From Paenibacillus sp. (lineage in GTDB: Bacteria > Bacillota > Bacilli > Paenibacillales > YIM-B00363), in NCBI RefSeq assembly GCF_031177825.1, contig NZ_JAPSKE010000006.1:186001-250000 (forward strand): DNA of 64,000 nt, in the 5' to 3' direction. The notes beneath the pieces were generated by a model. The model did no database searches. It saw nothing but the letters and a program-made list of their open reading frames with translations, and was not told the origin of the DNA. The translations under genes were made by a program, and so were the position numbers. Numbering within the stretch: position 1 is the first letter of the stretch; each line of letters opens with the position of its first letter. Below are positions 1 to 8,362 of the stretch, one piece after another.

Positions 1-1183
1 TGGGGATCGAGGCGCTCTTGCGGTAATCGTAGCCGGTACCCGTCTTCCCCTGTACCCATTCCTTGACGACCTGTTTATAAAGGAGCGCATTTTGCGGATC
101 CGCGAATTCGCTTAAGATCAGCAAGGCATCGATCAATTTGTTGCCTTGAACATGGTCGCTGGAGCCCGGCCTTGCGATCGATCTTCCGTTCACCATATCC
201 ATCATGCGCCCTTGGTGCACCAGCGGAAGGTACCCGTCGTTCGTCCACCGGTATACATTGTCCACGCGCGGATCCGTAATCTTCCACGAGGAGCCGTCCA
301 GCAAATACATAAGCGATATGAGTATGCTGTACTGCTCCAACCCGTAGGTGCCGTTATAGGCATGACGATCGTGAGAGATGAAGGAACCGTCGCGATACCA
401 GCCGTTGCCGTCCTTCACGAATGGGTAAATCAAGGCTTCGAAATCCCCTAAGCGATCGCGGACGAGCGCCAGGCGGCTTCCGTCCTTGACCAGAATGCCT
501 CTAAGCGCGATCGGGAGGGACTCGGAGAGCCGGTTCGCTCCGTAGGACGGAACGGTGGACAGCGCATAAGTGGTCGGATCGTTCGCGAACTTGTGCACTG
601 CGTTCATATAGTTCGAGATTCTCGTTTCTCCCAGACGGTCATAGAGAAGCGTCGTGATGTTGGATAGCGTGGTCGGAATATTAATCTCCCAATGATGGTA
701 GTTGACCTTCCAATCCAACCGTTCATTGTATTGATTCTCGTATACCCAATCCAAGCCCTGGATCGTGTCCTTCAACAGCTCGGGGTTGCCTTCCAGCGCC
801 GATCCTTTCGTAGTGTAAGCCAACGCCATCCGGTACAACCGTTTGATATTTTCATAGATATGAGAGGAATCCGGAAAACGGGACGGAACGGCATCGGCCC
901 ATAAATAGGTCCGGTCCGCTTCCTTGTTCATGGTGCTCCAGGCCGACTGGCCGCCGCTTGCGATTCCGTCGATCCGGGCCGCGAGATCGGGGTCGGTCAC
1001 AGGCAGCTCATACCGATCTTCACCCGTAAGGGAATACCGCCACTTCATTCGAAGCCGATCGAATTCGTCTTGCTCTTCTAACGGATTGGACAATGCCGGC
1101 GGCAAAGACGAGAGCGCGAGGCTAATAAAAACTAGAAAACAAACGAACGACTTGAGTTTTCCGAGCCATTTCGCCAACTTCAT
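1..1183 (-). CDS. Polysaccharide lyase family 8 (hyaluronate/chondroitin/xanthan lyase type), 3' end outside window
   Basis: Reading the minus strand from the ATG at 1183 gives 394 codons without a stop, running off the window edge. The start follows an AGGAGGAA box and begins a signal peptide (hydrophobic core about residues 12-28). The visible part is the alpha-toroid catalytic domain of PL8: an NYHHWEINIP segment near residue 155, an NITTLLYD stretch, the segment ANRLSESLPIALRGILVKDG, and DGSFISHDRHAYNGTYG around residue 265-280, which holds the His and Tyr expected to act in beta-elimination. PL8 enzymes cleave uronic-acid polysaccharides outside the cell. The gene diverges from a sugar importer operon, which probably takes up the released oligosaccharides. 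The substrate cannot be told from this fragment; the C-terminal beta domains are missing only because the window ends. Confidence 0.85.
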   Translation of the reverse strand, partial: MKLAKWLGKLKSFVCFLVFISLALSSLPPALSNPLEEQDEFDRLRMKWRYSLTGEDRYELPVTDPDLAARIDGIASGGQSAWSTMNKEADRTYLWADAVPSRFPDSSHIYENIKRLYRMALAYTTKGSALEGNPELLKDTIQGLDWVYENQYNERLDWKVNYHHWEINIPTTLSNITTLLYDRLGETRISNYMNAVHKFANDPTTYALSTVPSYGANRLSESLPIALRGILVKDGSRLALVRDRLGDFEALIYPFVKDGNGWYRDGSFISHDRHAYNGTYGLEQYSILISLMYLLDGSSWKITDPRVDNVYRWTNDGYLPLVHQGRMMDMVNGRSIARPGSSDHVQGNKLIDALLILSEFADPQNALLYKQVVKEWVQGKTGTGYDYRKSASIP

Positions 1184-1513
1184 TTCCTCCTCTTCCTTCG
1201 GTGGTTTGCTTGTACGGTCCTTCGAAAACACAGTGGCATCTATAAATTTACCCGCTGCCCTCCTTTTTTTGTCTTGACATACGAAAAGACTCTGCATATT
1301 ATCTAATTGACAATACCATTTTATTTTTAGTTGGTAAGCGGTGTCAATCCATTCGAATTACAAACTGTGTTACATATCTACTTCATAAAGTTAACATTGT
1401 TCGTCATCCATTCGTTTCGCCGATTTGTCTTTTTGGGGATGGGAGTGCACCGCCACATAGATGGTCCATTGCTCTCAGAGTATTACTTTTGTCCAAAAAA
1501 GGGAGGAGAACGT
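1184..1513. other. Divergent intergenic region with long leader before the importer operon
   Basis: 330 bases separate the lyase gene from the binding-protein gene. It holds a good plus-strand promoter (1274-1302) and a roughly 200-base AT-rich untranslated leader. No open frame with a ribosome-binding site and no riboswitch or convincing operator was recognised in the leader. Confidence 0.6.
1274..1302 (+). promoter_or_regulatory. SigA-type promoter of the importer operon
   Basis: TTGACA at 1274-1279 and TATTAT at 1297-1302 are separated by exactly 17 bases, close to the housekeeping consensus. Transcription would start near 1309 and leave about 200 bases of leader before the ATG at 1514. 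Confidence 0.75.
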
Positions 1514-3142
1514 ATGTCAAGAAAGGTTCTAGCAACACTTCTAGCTTCTGTACTTGTCACTACATCGCTTGCGGCATGTAGCGGCGGAAACGGCTCCAAC
1601 AGCGGGAACGAAACCCCGCCTGCGACTTCCGAAAACGAAGCCCCTCCGGCTCAGGAAACCGAAAAACCCCCGGAAGAAGATCTTTCCGCCCAATACGGCG
1701 ATACGGGCGGCCTCAAGCTTCCGCTCGTAGACAAACCGACCACCATCAAAATGCTTGTCGTCAGCGATGCTTCCAATCTGAAGGACAAGTGGGTCGTCAA
1801 AGAATTGGAAGAAAGAACCGGCGTCAAAGTGGATCTCGAGTTTTACTCTACTGCGACTTATGCGGAAAAGCTCAAAGTAATCATGGCCTCCGGAAACCTT
1901 CCGGACATCATTCACGGGCCTAGCCTCGCGGAAATTAACGAGTTGGGCGGCAAGGGCGCCTTCGCTCCGATCAACGATTACCTCGATCAGCTGCCTAACT
2001 TTAAAGCGATGTACGTGGACAACCAGGAAAACAACTGGGTCATGAAGTCATATTCGGACGACAGCGGCAACATCTACACGTGGCCGATCTACGGATTGAA
2101 CCGCGAGGTGAACCACGGATTCCTGTACCGCAAAGATATTTTCGACAAACATAACATCCCGTTATGGACGAATACCGAAGAATTCTACCAAGCCTTGAAG
2201 AAATTGAAAGAGCTTTATCCGGATTCGATCCCTTACGCGTCGAAGACGCAAGCTTGGATTTTCCGGGATTGGGGATACGGTTGGAACATCGCGGGGTATC
2301 CGCACAACTTTAACGAAGATACGAAGAACTGGGAACTGGCGTTCACGAAGCCGGAATATAAAGAGATGCTCGACTTTATGAAGAAGCTTCGCCAGGAAGG
2401 ACTGCTCGATCCGGAATTCGTGACCGACACCTCGGCCAACTGGACGGCGAAGATGACGACGGATCAATCGTTCGTCACGTTCGACTGGATCGGCCGCTTG
2501 GATATGTTCTACAACCAAGCCAAAGAGACGAATCCGGAGTACGACCTGCGGTACGGCAACCCGATCGGACCGGTATTCAAAATTCGCAGTCTGCCGATGA
2601 TCTCCACCTACGGCCACGCGATCGCGAAGAACGAAAACACGGAAGTTTCGATGAAACTCATGGATTACTTGACCAGCCCGTCCGGCGCCGAACTGATGAC
2701 GGTGGGCCAGCAAGGCGAAAATTACGAGCTCGACGCCGAAGGCAAAGTCGTATATCCGGAGCTGAAGGATCTCGATTTGATCGAGATCAAAGTGTTGGAA
2801 GATAAATACGGCATGTGGGTACAAGGGTTCTATACGCGTACCGACCGTCGAAGCGTGTACTATAACTACACGGAGAAGGAACAAGAAGCGCAAGACATGA
2901 TGAAGGACATGAAGCTTCCGCTGGACCCCGTATTGAAATTTACGGATGAGGAAACTTCGACGATCGCCGACCTCGCCGCGACGCTGCAGAAGGCGGGCGA
3001 AGAATTCAGCGCGAAGTACGTGCTTACGGATTCTTACGGTCAAGCCGAGTGGGATGCATGGCTCCAGCAAGCGAAACAGCTGGGCGAAGACGACTTCGTC
3101 GGCGCGTACAATGCTGCGCAAGCCCGATTCGACGCTGAATAA
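1514..3142 (+). CDS. Extracellular sugar-binding lipoprotein of a CUT1 importer (LipO/YtcQ type)
   Basis: The 542-aa product starts at the ATG at 1514, seven bases after a GGGAGGAG box; an in-frame upstream extension to 1331 would lack both this site and the lipoprotein signal. The N-terminus is a lipoprotein signal ending in the lipobox LAAC at about residue 22, followed by a Ser/Gly/Glu/Pro-rich linker. The mature protein has the two-lobed family 1 binding-protein pattern (motifs such as SGNLPDIIHGP and the late segment SPSGAELMTVGQQGENYE). It should sit outside the membrane and deliver oligosaccharides to the two permeases encoded next. Given the divergent PL8 lyase, unsaturated uronic-acid oligosaccharides are a plausible ligand; that is inference. 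Confidence 0.9.
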   Translation: MSRKVLATLLASVLVTTSLAACSGGNGSNSGNETPPATSENEAPPAQETEKPPEEDLSAQYGDTGGLKLPLVDKPTTIKMLVVSDASNLKDKWVVKELEERTGVKVDLEFYSTATYAEKLKVIMASGNLPDIIHGPSLAEINELGGKGAFAPINDYLDQLPNFKAMYVDNQENNWVMKSYSDDSGNIYTWPIYGLNREVNHGFLYRKDIFDKHNIPLWTNTEEFYQALKKLKELYPDSIPYASKTQAWIFRDWGYGWNIAGYPHNFNEDTKNWELAFTKPEYKEMLDFMKKLRQEGLLDPEFVTDTSANWTAKMTTDQSFVTFDWIGRLDMFYNQAKETNPEYDLRYGNPIGPVFKIRSLPMISTYGHAIAKNENTEVSMKLMDYLTSPSGAELMTVGQQGENYELDAEGKVVYPELKDLDLIEIKVLEDKYGMWVQGFYTRTDRRSVYYNYTEKEQEAQDMMKDMKLPLDPVLKFTDEETSTIADLAATLQKAGEEFSAKYVLTDSYGQAEWDAWLQQAKQLGEDDFVGAYNAAQARFDAE

Positions 3143-3165
3143 AGGCTGCTAAATCAAATACAAAC

Positions 3166-3209
3166 GGCAGTACATCCGGAAGCGATGAACTCGAATCCGG
3201 TGTACTGCC
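3166..3209 (+). terminator. Intra-operon hairpin between binding protein and permeases
   Basis: GGCAGTACA plus CCGG pairs with CCGG plus TGTACTGCC around an 18-base loop, with no clear T-run after it. Its place between the binding-protein gene and the first permease fits a 3' stabiliser or partial attenuator that keeps binding-protein mRNA above permease mRNA. Confidence 0.55.
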
Positions 3210-3236
3210 TCATTCGTTCAAGGAGGAATCGCGGCG

Positions 3237-4202
3237 TTGACAAATCCGGAGATGAACACTGCTATGCTGAATCCGAAGCGGGGCCGAACGTCGAAGTGGA
3301 TCTCCATGCTGCAGCATATCAAACGAGATCGCCAATTCTTGCTCTTACTGCTCCCCTGCATCGCATTTTTCGCCATTTTTCGATACGGGCCGATCTATGG
3401 TTTGATTATCGCATTTAAGGATTTCAGCGTATACGACGGCATATTAGGCAGCGAATGGGTAGGATTAGAGCACTTTCAAAAATTTTTCAATAGCTTTGAT
3501 TTCTGGCTTCTTTTTAAAAACACCTTGCTGCTTGGCCTTTACAATTTATTATGGAGTTTTCCGTTCCCGATCATCTTCGCGATTCTTCTGAATGAAGTAA
3601 GAAGCCAGCGTTTCAAAAAATCGATTCAGACGTTCAGTTATCTTCCCGCCTTCTTGTCGATCGTAATTATCTGCAGTATGGTGATCGATTTTCTGTCCCC
3701 CAGTCGAGGGCTGATCAATCAGTTCATCTCGTTCCTCGGGTTTGAAAAGATCTACTTTATGATCGCTCCGGAATGGTTCCGAACGATCTTTATTTCATCG
3801 GACATCTGGGCTTCCATGGGCTATGAAGCCATTATATACCTGGCGGCCATCGCCGGAATCGACCCCACCCTCTACGAAGCGGCGAAGGTGGACGGCGCGA
3901 AGCGGTGGCATACGATGCGGTTCATTACGATCCCTTCGATCCTCCCGACGATTCTCATTATGTTCATTTTGAAAGCGGGATCGATGTTCCGGATCGGTTA
4001 CGAGAAGGTTCTATTATTGTACAATCCAATGACTTATGAAGTGGCGGACGTGTTTTCTACCTATGTCTACCGGAAAGGGCTTTTAGAGCGAGATTACAGC
4101 TATGCGGCCGCCGTGGGCATTTTCGAAGCGTTGATCGCATTGATCATGCTGCTTGGAGCCAATCTGCTGAGCAGAAGATTTGGGGGTAAGAGCCTATGGT
4201 AG
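3237..4202 (+). CDS. Sugar ABC transporter permease, LplB type
   Basis: The 321-aa membrane protein starts at TTG 3237, ten bases after AGGAGG at 3221; the next ATG (3252) is too far from that site. After a basic N-terminal tail come six predicted transmembrane helices beginning with FLLLLLPCIAFFAIF. The cytoplasmic EAA loop reads EAAKVDGAKRWHTMRFITIP, the coupling site for the shared importer ATPase. It pairs with the next permease, whose start overlaps its end by seven bases, and both follow a binding lipoprotein. LplB/YtcP-type permeases move oligosaccharides or oligogalacturonides; the substrate is not decidable here. No ATPase gene is linked. Confidence 0.9.
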   Translation: MTNPEMNTAMLNPKRGRTSKWISMLQHIKRDRQFLLLLLPCIAFFAIFRYGPIYGLIIAFKDFSVYDGILGSEWVGLEHFQKFFNSFDFWLLFKNTLLLGLYNLLWSFPFPIIFAILLNEVRSQRFKKSIQTFSYLPAFLSIVIICSMVIDFLSPSRGLINQFISFLGFEKIYFMIAPEWFRTIFISSDIWASMGYEAIIYLAAIAGIDPTLYEAAKVDGAKRWHTMRFITIPSILPTILIMFILKAGSMFRIGYEKVLLLYNPMTYEVADVFSTYVYRKGLLERDYSYAAAVGIFEALIALIMLLGANLLSRRFGGKSLW

Positions 4203-5059
4203 GAGAGAAGAGAATCACCCTGTTTACCGTCTTGAACACGATCATCCTTACCTGCGTCGCTGTCTTAACGATTTACCCCGTCATTTACATCATTTCCATC
4301 TCGTTCAGCGATACGACCGCCGTCGCGCAAGGGAAAGTGGTTTTATGGCCGGTCGGGTTCAGCTTGGATGCTTACCGGCACATTTTCTCGGAAGACCGTA
4401 TTCCTCGCGCGTATTTGAACACGATTCTCTATACGGCGCTTGGGACATTCATTAATCTATTAATGACCGCGATAGCTGCATACCCGTTATCCCGTACTCA
4501 TTTATTCGGTCGAAAATTTTGGGTCATCGCCATCGTTCTGACCATGTTTCTGAACGGCGGGATGATTCCGACGTATATTATCGTGCAGAAGCTCGGGCTG
4601 ATCAACTCCATCTGGGCGATCGTCCTGCCGAACGCCATCTGGACGCTGGAACTCCTTATCCTTAAGAGCTTCTATGAAAACATGTCGGAATCGTTGCGGG
4701 AATCGGCCGTGATCGACGGCGCGTCGGAATTCCGCATTCTGCGGAGTATCATTATTCCGCTTTCCAAGCCGGCTCTTGCATCCATCGGATTGTTTTACTT
4801 TATGGGCCATTGGAACAGCTACTTCATTCCGATGATTTATTTGAACGATACGGAAAAATATCCGCTGCAGGTCGTCCTGAGAGAGATGCTTATTTTTGCC
4901 TACGCGGAGGAAACCCAGGTGGAAGGAACGAAGGCGCTCACCCCGGAATCCCTTAAGAATGCCACGATCTTCATTTCCATGATTCCGGTTCTTATGATTT
5001 ATCCGTTCGCGCAAAAGTATTTCGCCAAAGGCGTTATGCTCGGTTCCGAAAAAGGGTAA
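4196..5059 (+). CDS. Sugar ABC transporter permease, LplC/YtcP type
   Basis: The 287-aa product overlaps the preceding permease gene by seven bases, implying translational coupling. It has six transmembrane helices and an EAA loop of the form ESAVIDGASEFRILRSIIIP, followed by the family ending FAKGVMLGSEKG. It is the second half of the membrane channel of this CUT1 importer. The next gene begins 20 bases after its stop behind AAGGAGG, so all four genes likely form one transcript. Confidence 0.9.
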   Translation: MVGEKRITLFTVLNTIILTCVAVLTIYPVIYIISISFSDTTAVAQGKVVLWPVGFSLDAYRHIFSEDRIPRAYLNTILYTALGTFINLLMTAIAAYPLSRTHLFGRKFWVIAIVLTMFLNGGMIPTYIIVQKLGLINSIWAIVLPNAIWTLELLILKSFYENMSESLRESAVIDGASEFRILRSIIIPLSKPALASIGLFYFMGHWNSYFIPMIYLNDTEKYPLQVVLREMLIFAYAEETQVEGTKALTPESLKNATIFISMIPVLMIYPFAQKYFAKGVMLGSEKG

Positions 5060-5079
5060 TTCTCTAAGGAGGTTGTGGC

Positions 5080-8000
5080 ATGACAAAGCGTTTCGCGAAA
5101 ACGACGATTCACTGCTTGCTGCTCGCTTTGATCGTGATGTCGTCCTCGTACTTCCCGGCGCCATCCGCATATGCGGATGGACCGCTGCCGAACGTGTTGG
5201 CCAACCCCGGATTCGAGGCGTTGTCGGAGGACGACGGCGCCATCCCGAATTGGAGGATCAACGGCGGCGCGGCAGCGCTCAAGCCCGGGCTCGCGGCGGA
5301 GGTTACCGAGGAGGCCAGCAGCTCCGGAAGTAAGAGCTTATACCTTGCGGACGACCTTACGAATGCAGCTATTGTCCTATACAGCGATCCGATCGAAGTC
5401 ACGGCAGGGCAAACCTATCGATTGTCCGTTAAGACGAAGGATGCTCGCGGCACGATCTACGTCGGGCTGCGCTATTACAAGCAGGCGACGGACAACGTGA
5501 TTTCGGGTTATATCCCAAGAGCGAACTTCGCCGCGCTTTCCTCTTCCCTGACGTGGATGGAAACGCCGCTCGAGGCTGTCGCCCCGGCTGAAGCGAGCTA
5601 TGCAAGGGTTTTGCTTTACACCGCATCGGCGACGACAGGCGCCGCCTACTTCGATGACCTGCACTTCAGTCTTAAGCCCGCCGATCAAGGAGGGGGCATC
5701 GATTACGAAATAACGGACTTAGGTTCCATGGTACATACGATTAACACGCATCGGGCGGCGTTCGGGAGGGATGCTTCCGGCCGGCTGCTCGCTTACTCGA
5801 CGATGGTCGGGATTCCCGCCAATCTCTTGGTGATCGATGTGGAAACCGATACGTTGATCGCTCAAATCCCGATCCGCGATACGGTGAACGGCACGGAATA
5901 TTCCTCCACCTACGTTCGAGGACTGGTCGTCCAGCCCGACGGCACGGTGTATATGGCCGGTTCGCCAAGCTATATGTTTAAATATGTGCCCGGCGCTTCG
6001 GAAGTAGAGTATGTGCGACGAGTAGCGGGCTCTCAAGTATTCGATATGAAAGCCGGTCCGGACGGGGTTCTCATCGGAGGCTCCTATAACCAGAGCGAAG
6101 CCTTCGAATATAACACGATCACCGGAGAGTATAAGAGTCTAGGCAGAGTGTTGGATGACGAACAGTATGCTTACTCCGTTGCATACGACGGCGTCCGCGA
6201 CGATATTTACTTCGGGATGGGCGCGAACGCCCGATTGGTGAAGCTGGATCGGGAAACCGGGGTCAAAACCGAAATCGCGGTGCCGGCTCCGTTCGCGGAA
6301 ACGAACTTTATTTTCGATATGGCGGTCGCGGGGGACAACCTGTTCGTGTACTTCTCGCCGGGCGGCGTCGTGGTCTATGATTTAACGACCGGCCGGTTCG
6401 AAGAGAACGTCTTTCCCGCATCGGGCGCCCAACTGTCCCGGCTCGTCTCCCCGGCGTCGCCGGTCGACGGCAAGGTGTATTTCACGTCCCATTCTCATCT
6501 CGGATATTACGACCCGAACACGCGGCAATATACGGTGATGGAGCATATCGATACGACCGGTCAGGTGTATGGCTTTACGTTCGCGGAGCTTTCCGATTCC
6601 GCTTACCCCGGATCTTCCTTGGTAGGGATTACTAGGGAAGGTCGCGTATTTAAATACAACCCTCAGACGGGAGCATCTCAATATACGGTCCTCCCGATCG
6701 AAGGGGAGCCTACTCAGCTGCAGATGGTCGCCTTAGGCAATGACGGCCGCATGCATATCAGCGGTTATTTGTCGGGCGGGAATGCGATCTACGACCCGTT
6801 GACGGGCATGCATCAAGAATACACGAACGAAACGATGGGTCTCGGGCAGAAGCTGCCGCAGACGGACCGGATCTATAGCTATAAAGACAAAGTTTATTAT
6901 GTCGCTTACCCGAATATGGAGGTTTACGAATTCGACCAATATGAGCCATGGGAACGTACGGCGGATCCGAACGCGTCGAACCCGAAGCTGCTGTTCTCCG
7001 CGCTCGACGTGGGCGAACAGGATCGCGGCCTTGCAGGGACGGTGATCGAGGAGGCAGGCAAGCTCGTCATCGGTACGGTACCGAAGTACGGGAAATTGGG
7101 CGGCGCCCTGATCATCTATGATCTGGAGACGAACGTACGCGAAGCTTACTACAATGTGATCGACCAGCAGAGCGTCACGGCGGTAACCTACAAGGACGGG
7201 CTCATTTACGCCGGTTCCAATATATGGGGCGGGCTCGGCGTCGATCCGACGCAGACGGAAGCGAAGTTGTTCATCTGGGATATGGAGAACCGGGAGAAGG
7301 TGTTCGAAACGGTTCCCGTCCCAGGGAAGAAAGGGATTACCGAATTGATCGTCGGACCGGACGGAAACATCTGGGGTTCGGCGGAAGGCATGCTGTTCAT
7401 CTTCGACCCGAATACCCGGCAGGTCATTCATACCCAATCGCTCATGCCGCGGAATTATACGGGGGCGGTGTGGCGCGACGCTCAATTCGCGATCGGAACG
7501 GACGGCAACGTCTACGGCTCGCAGGCGAATAAATTTTTCGTCATCGACTCGGCGACGAAGGAGATGACGGTGATCCGGGATGTCGGGATCCGGAACTGGA
7601 TGGCGATGGACGATTTCGGAAACTTCTATTTGACGGAAGAGTCGAACCTGCTGCGCATTACGATTCCGGAGCTGGTTCGTCAACCGGTCGGCTTGGAGCT
7701 CGCGGTTTCCTCCGCGTCGCTGCTCCGCGATCAGGTCGCTGCCCCTTCGGTGAAGCTGCTGCTTACCAAGGACGGGGCGGTCGACAACCTGGAGCGGAGG
7801 AACCCGCAATACTTCTCGAGCGACCCGTCCGTCGTTCGAGTGGATAACGGCAAATTTATAGCGGCGAATCCGGGTTCGGCCGAGGTTTGGAGCGAGTTTA
7901 TTTACAACGGCGTTACCTATGAAAGCAACCGGGTGCATGTGTCCGTCGTTACGACGCTCGATTCGGTCAGCGGCCGATTGCAGCAGTTCATCCAATCCGG

Positions 8001-8211
8001 CGATATCTCCGGCGCGATGTCTTCTCAGCTTACGAATTCGCTGGAGCAAGTTTCCCATTTCATGAATTTGGGCGATTCGAAGCAGGCTGCATTTCATTTG
8101 GATCGTTTCCTCATGCACTTGAATCATCAACCGTTGGCCGACCGAATTACGGAGCATGCGCGCAACATCCTCGATGCGGATGTTCGCGCGTTGGCCGCGA
8201 CCTTCCCGTAA
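5080..8211 (+). CDS. Large secreted beta-propeller protein with N-terminal carbohydrate-binding-like and C-terminal FIMAH-like domains
   Basis: The 1043-aa product has a Sec signal peptide (about residues 1-33, ending SAYA-DG). Visible regions are a jelly-roll, carbohydrate-binding-like module (about 38-205, starting NVLANPGFE), a long set of propeller-type repeats with DPxTG/YDLxT turns (about 210-865), an Ig-like region (about 870-960), and a helical C-terminus (about 960-1040) with the pattern LQQFIQSGDISG...FLMHLNHQPLADRI, resembling the FIMAH domain of secreted Bacillus-group proteins. No catalytic glycosidase motif was recognised. As the last gene of the operon facing a PL8 lyase it may bind or cleave the same polysaccharide; some propeller proteins are polysaccharide lyases, so lyase activity is an open possibility. 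Confidence 0.75.
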   Translation: MTKRFAKTTIHCLLLALIVMSSSYFPAPSAYADGPLPNVLANPGFEALSEDDGAIPNWRINGGAAALKPGLAAEVTEEASSSGSKSLYLADDLTNAAIVLYSDPIEVTAGQTYRLSVKTKDARGTIYVGLRYYKQATDNVISGYIPRANFAALSSSLTWMETPLEAVAPAEASYARVLLYTASATTGAAYFDDLHFSLKPADQGGGIDYEITDLGSMVHTINTHRAAFGRDASGRLLAYSTMVGIPANLLVIDVETDTLIAQIPIRDTVNGTEYSSTYVRGLVVQPDGTVYMAGSPSYMFKYVPGASEVEYVRRVAGSQVFDMKAGPDGVLIGGSYNQSEAFEYNTITGEYKSLGRVLDDEQYAYSVAYDGVRDDIYFGMGANARLVKLDRETGVKTEIAVPAPFAETNFIFDMAVAGDNLFVYFSPGGVVVYDLTTGRFEENVFPASGAQLSRLVSPASPVDGKVYFTSHSHLGYYDPNTRQYTVMEHIDTTGQVYGFTFAELSDSAYPGSSLVGITREGRVFKYNPQTGASQYTVLPIEGEPTQLQMVALGNDGRMHISGYLSGGNAIYDPLTGMHQEYTNETMGLGQKLPQTDRIYSYKDKVYYVAYPNMEVYEFDQYEPWERTADPNASNPKLLFSALDVGEQDRGLAGTVIEEAGKLVIGTVPKYGKLGGALIIYDLETNVREAYYNVIDQQSVTAVTYKDGLIYAGSNIWGGLGVDPTQTEAKLFIWDMENREKVFETVPVPGKKGITELIVGPDGNIWGSAEGMLFIFDPNTRQVIHTQSLMPRNYTGAVWRDAQFAIGTDGNVYGSQANKFFVIDSATKEMTVIRDVGIRNWMAMDDFGNFYLTEESNLLRITIPELVRQPVGLELAVSSASLLRDQVAAPSVKLLLTKDGAVDNLERRNPQYFSSDPSVVRVDNGKFIAANPGSAEVWSEFIYNGVTYESNRVHVSVVTTLDSVSGRLQQFIQSGDISGAMSSQLTNSLEQVSHFMNLGDSKQAAFHLDRFLMHLNHQPLADRITEHARNILDADVRALAATFP

Positions 8212-8225
8212 CGAAATCATTTAAG

Positions 8226-8265
8226 AAGCCCGCTATTGCGCGTTAGGTGCGATAGTGGGCTTTCT
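8226..8265 (+). terminator. Rho-independent terminator of the importer operon
   Basis: AAGCCCGCTAT pairs with ATAGTGGGCTT (one G-T pair) extended by an inner GCGC/GCG, followed by TTTCTTATT. It lies just after the propeller-protein stop. Confidence 0.8.
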
Positions 8266-8362
8266 TATTCCGATGCCTGCATCGGCCGTCCCTCCGGCCT
8301 ATGCAAGCGAATTATGGTATAGTGTTCATAGTTGTTTGGGAAAAGGAGTCGAGCGAAGCGTC

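Noticed and set aside
1331-1513. N-terminal extension of the binding lipoprotein to 1331
   Set aside because: It would bury the lipoprotein signal; the ATG at 1514 has a perfect ribosome-binding site.
1309-1513. Riboswitch in the 200-base leader of the first importer
   Set aside because: No known aptamer pattern and no terminator-like hairpin with a T-run were found in the leader.
6733-8220. 495-codon minus-strand frame opposite the propeller protein
   Set aside because: Antisense shadow with arginine-rich, motif-free translation; it would overlap a protein with a clear signal peptide and domains.
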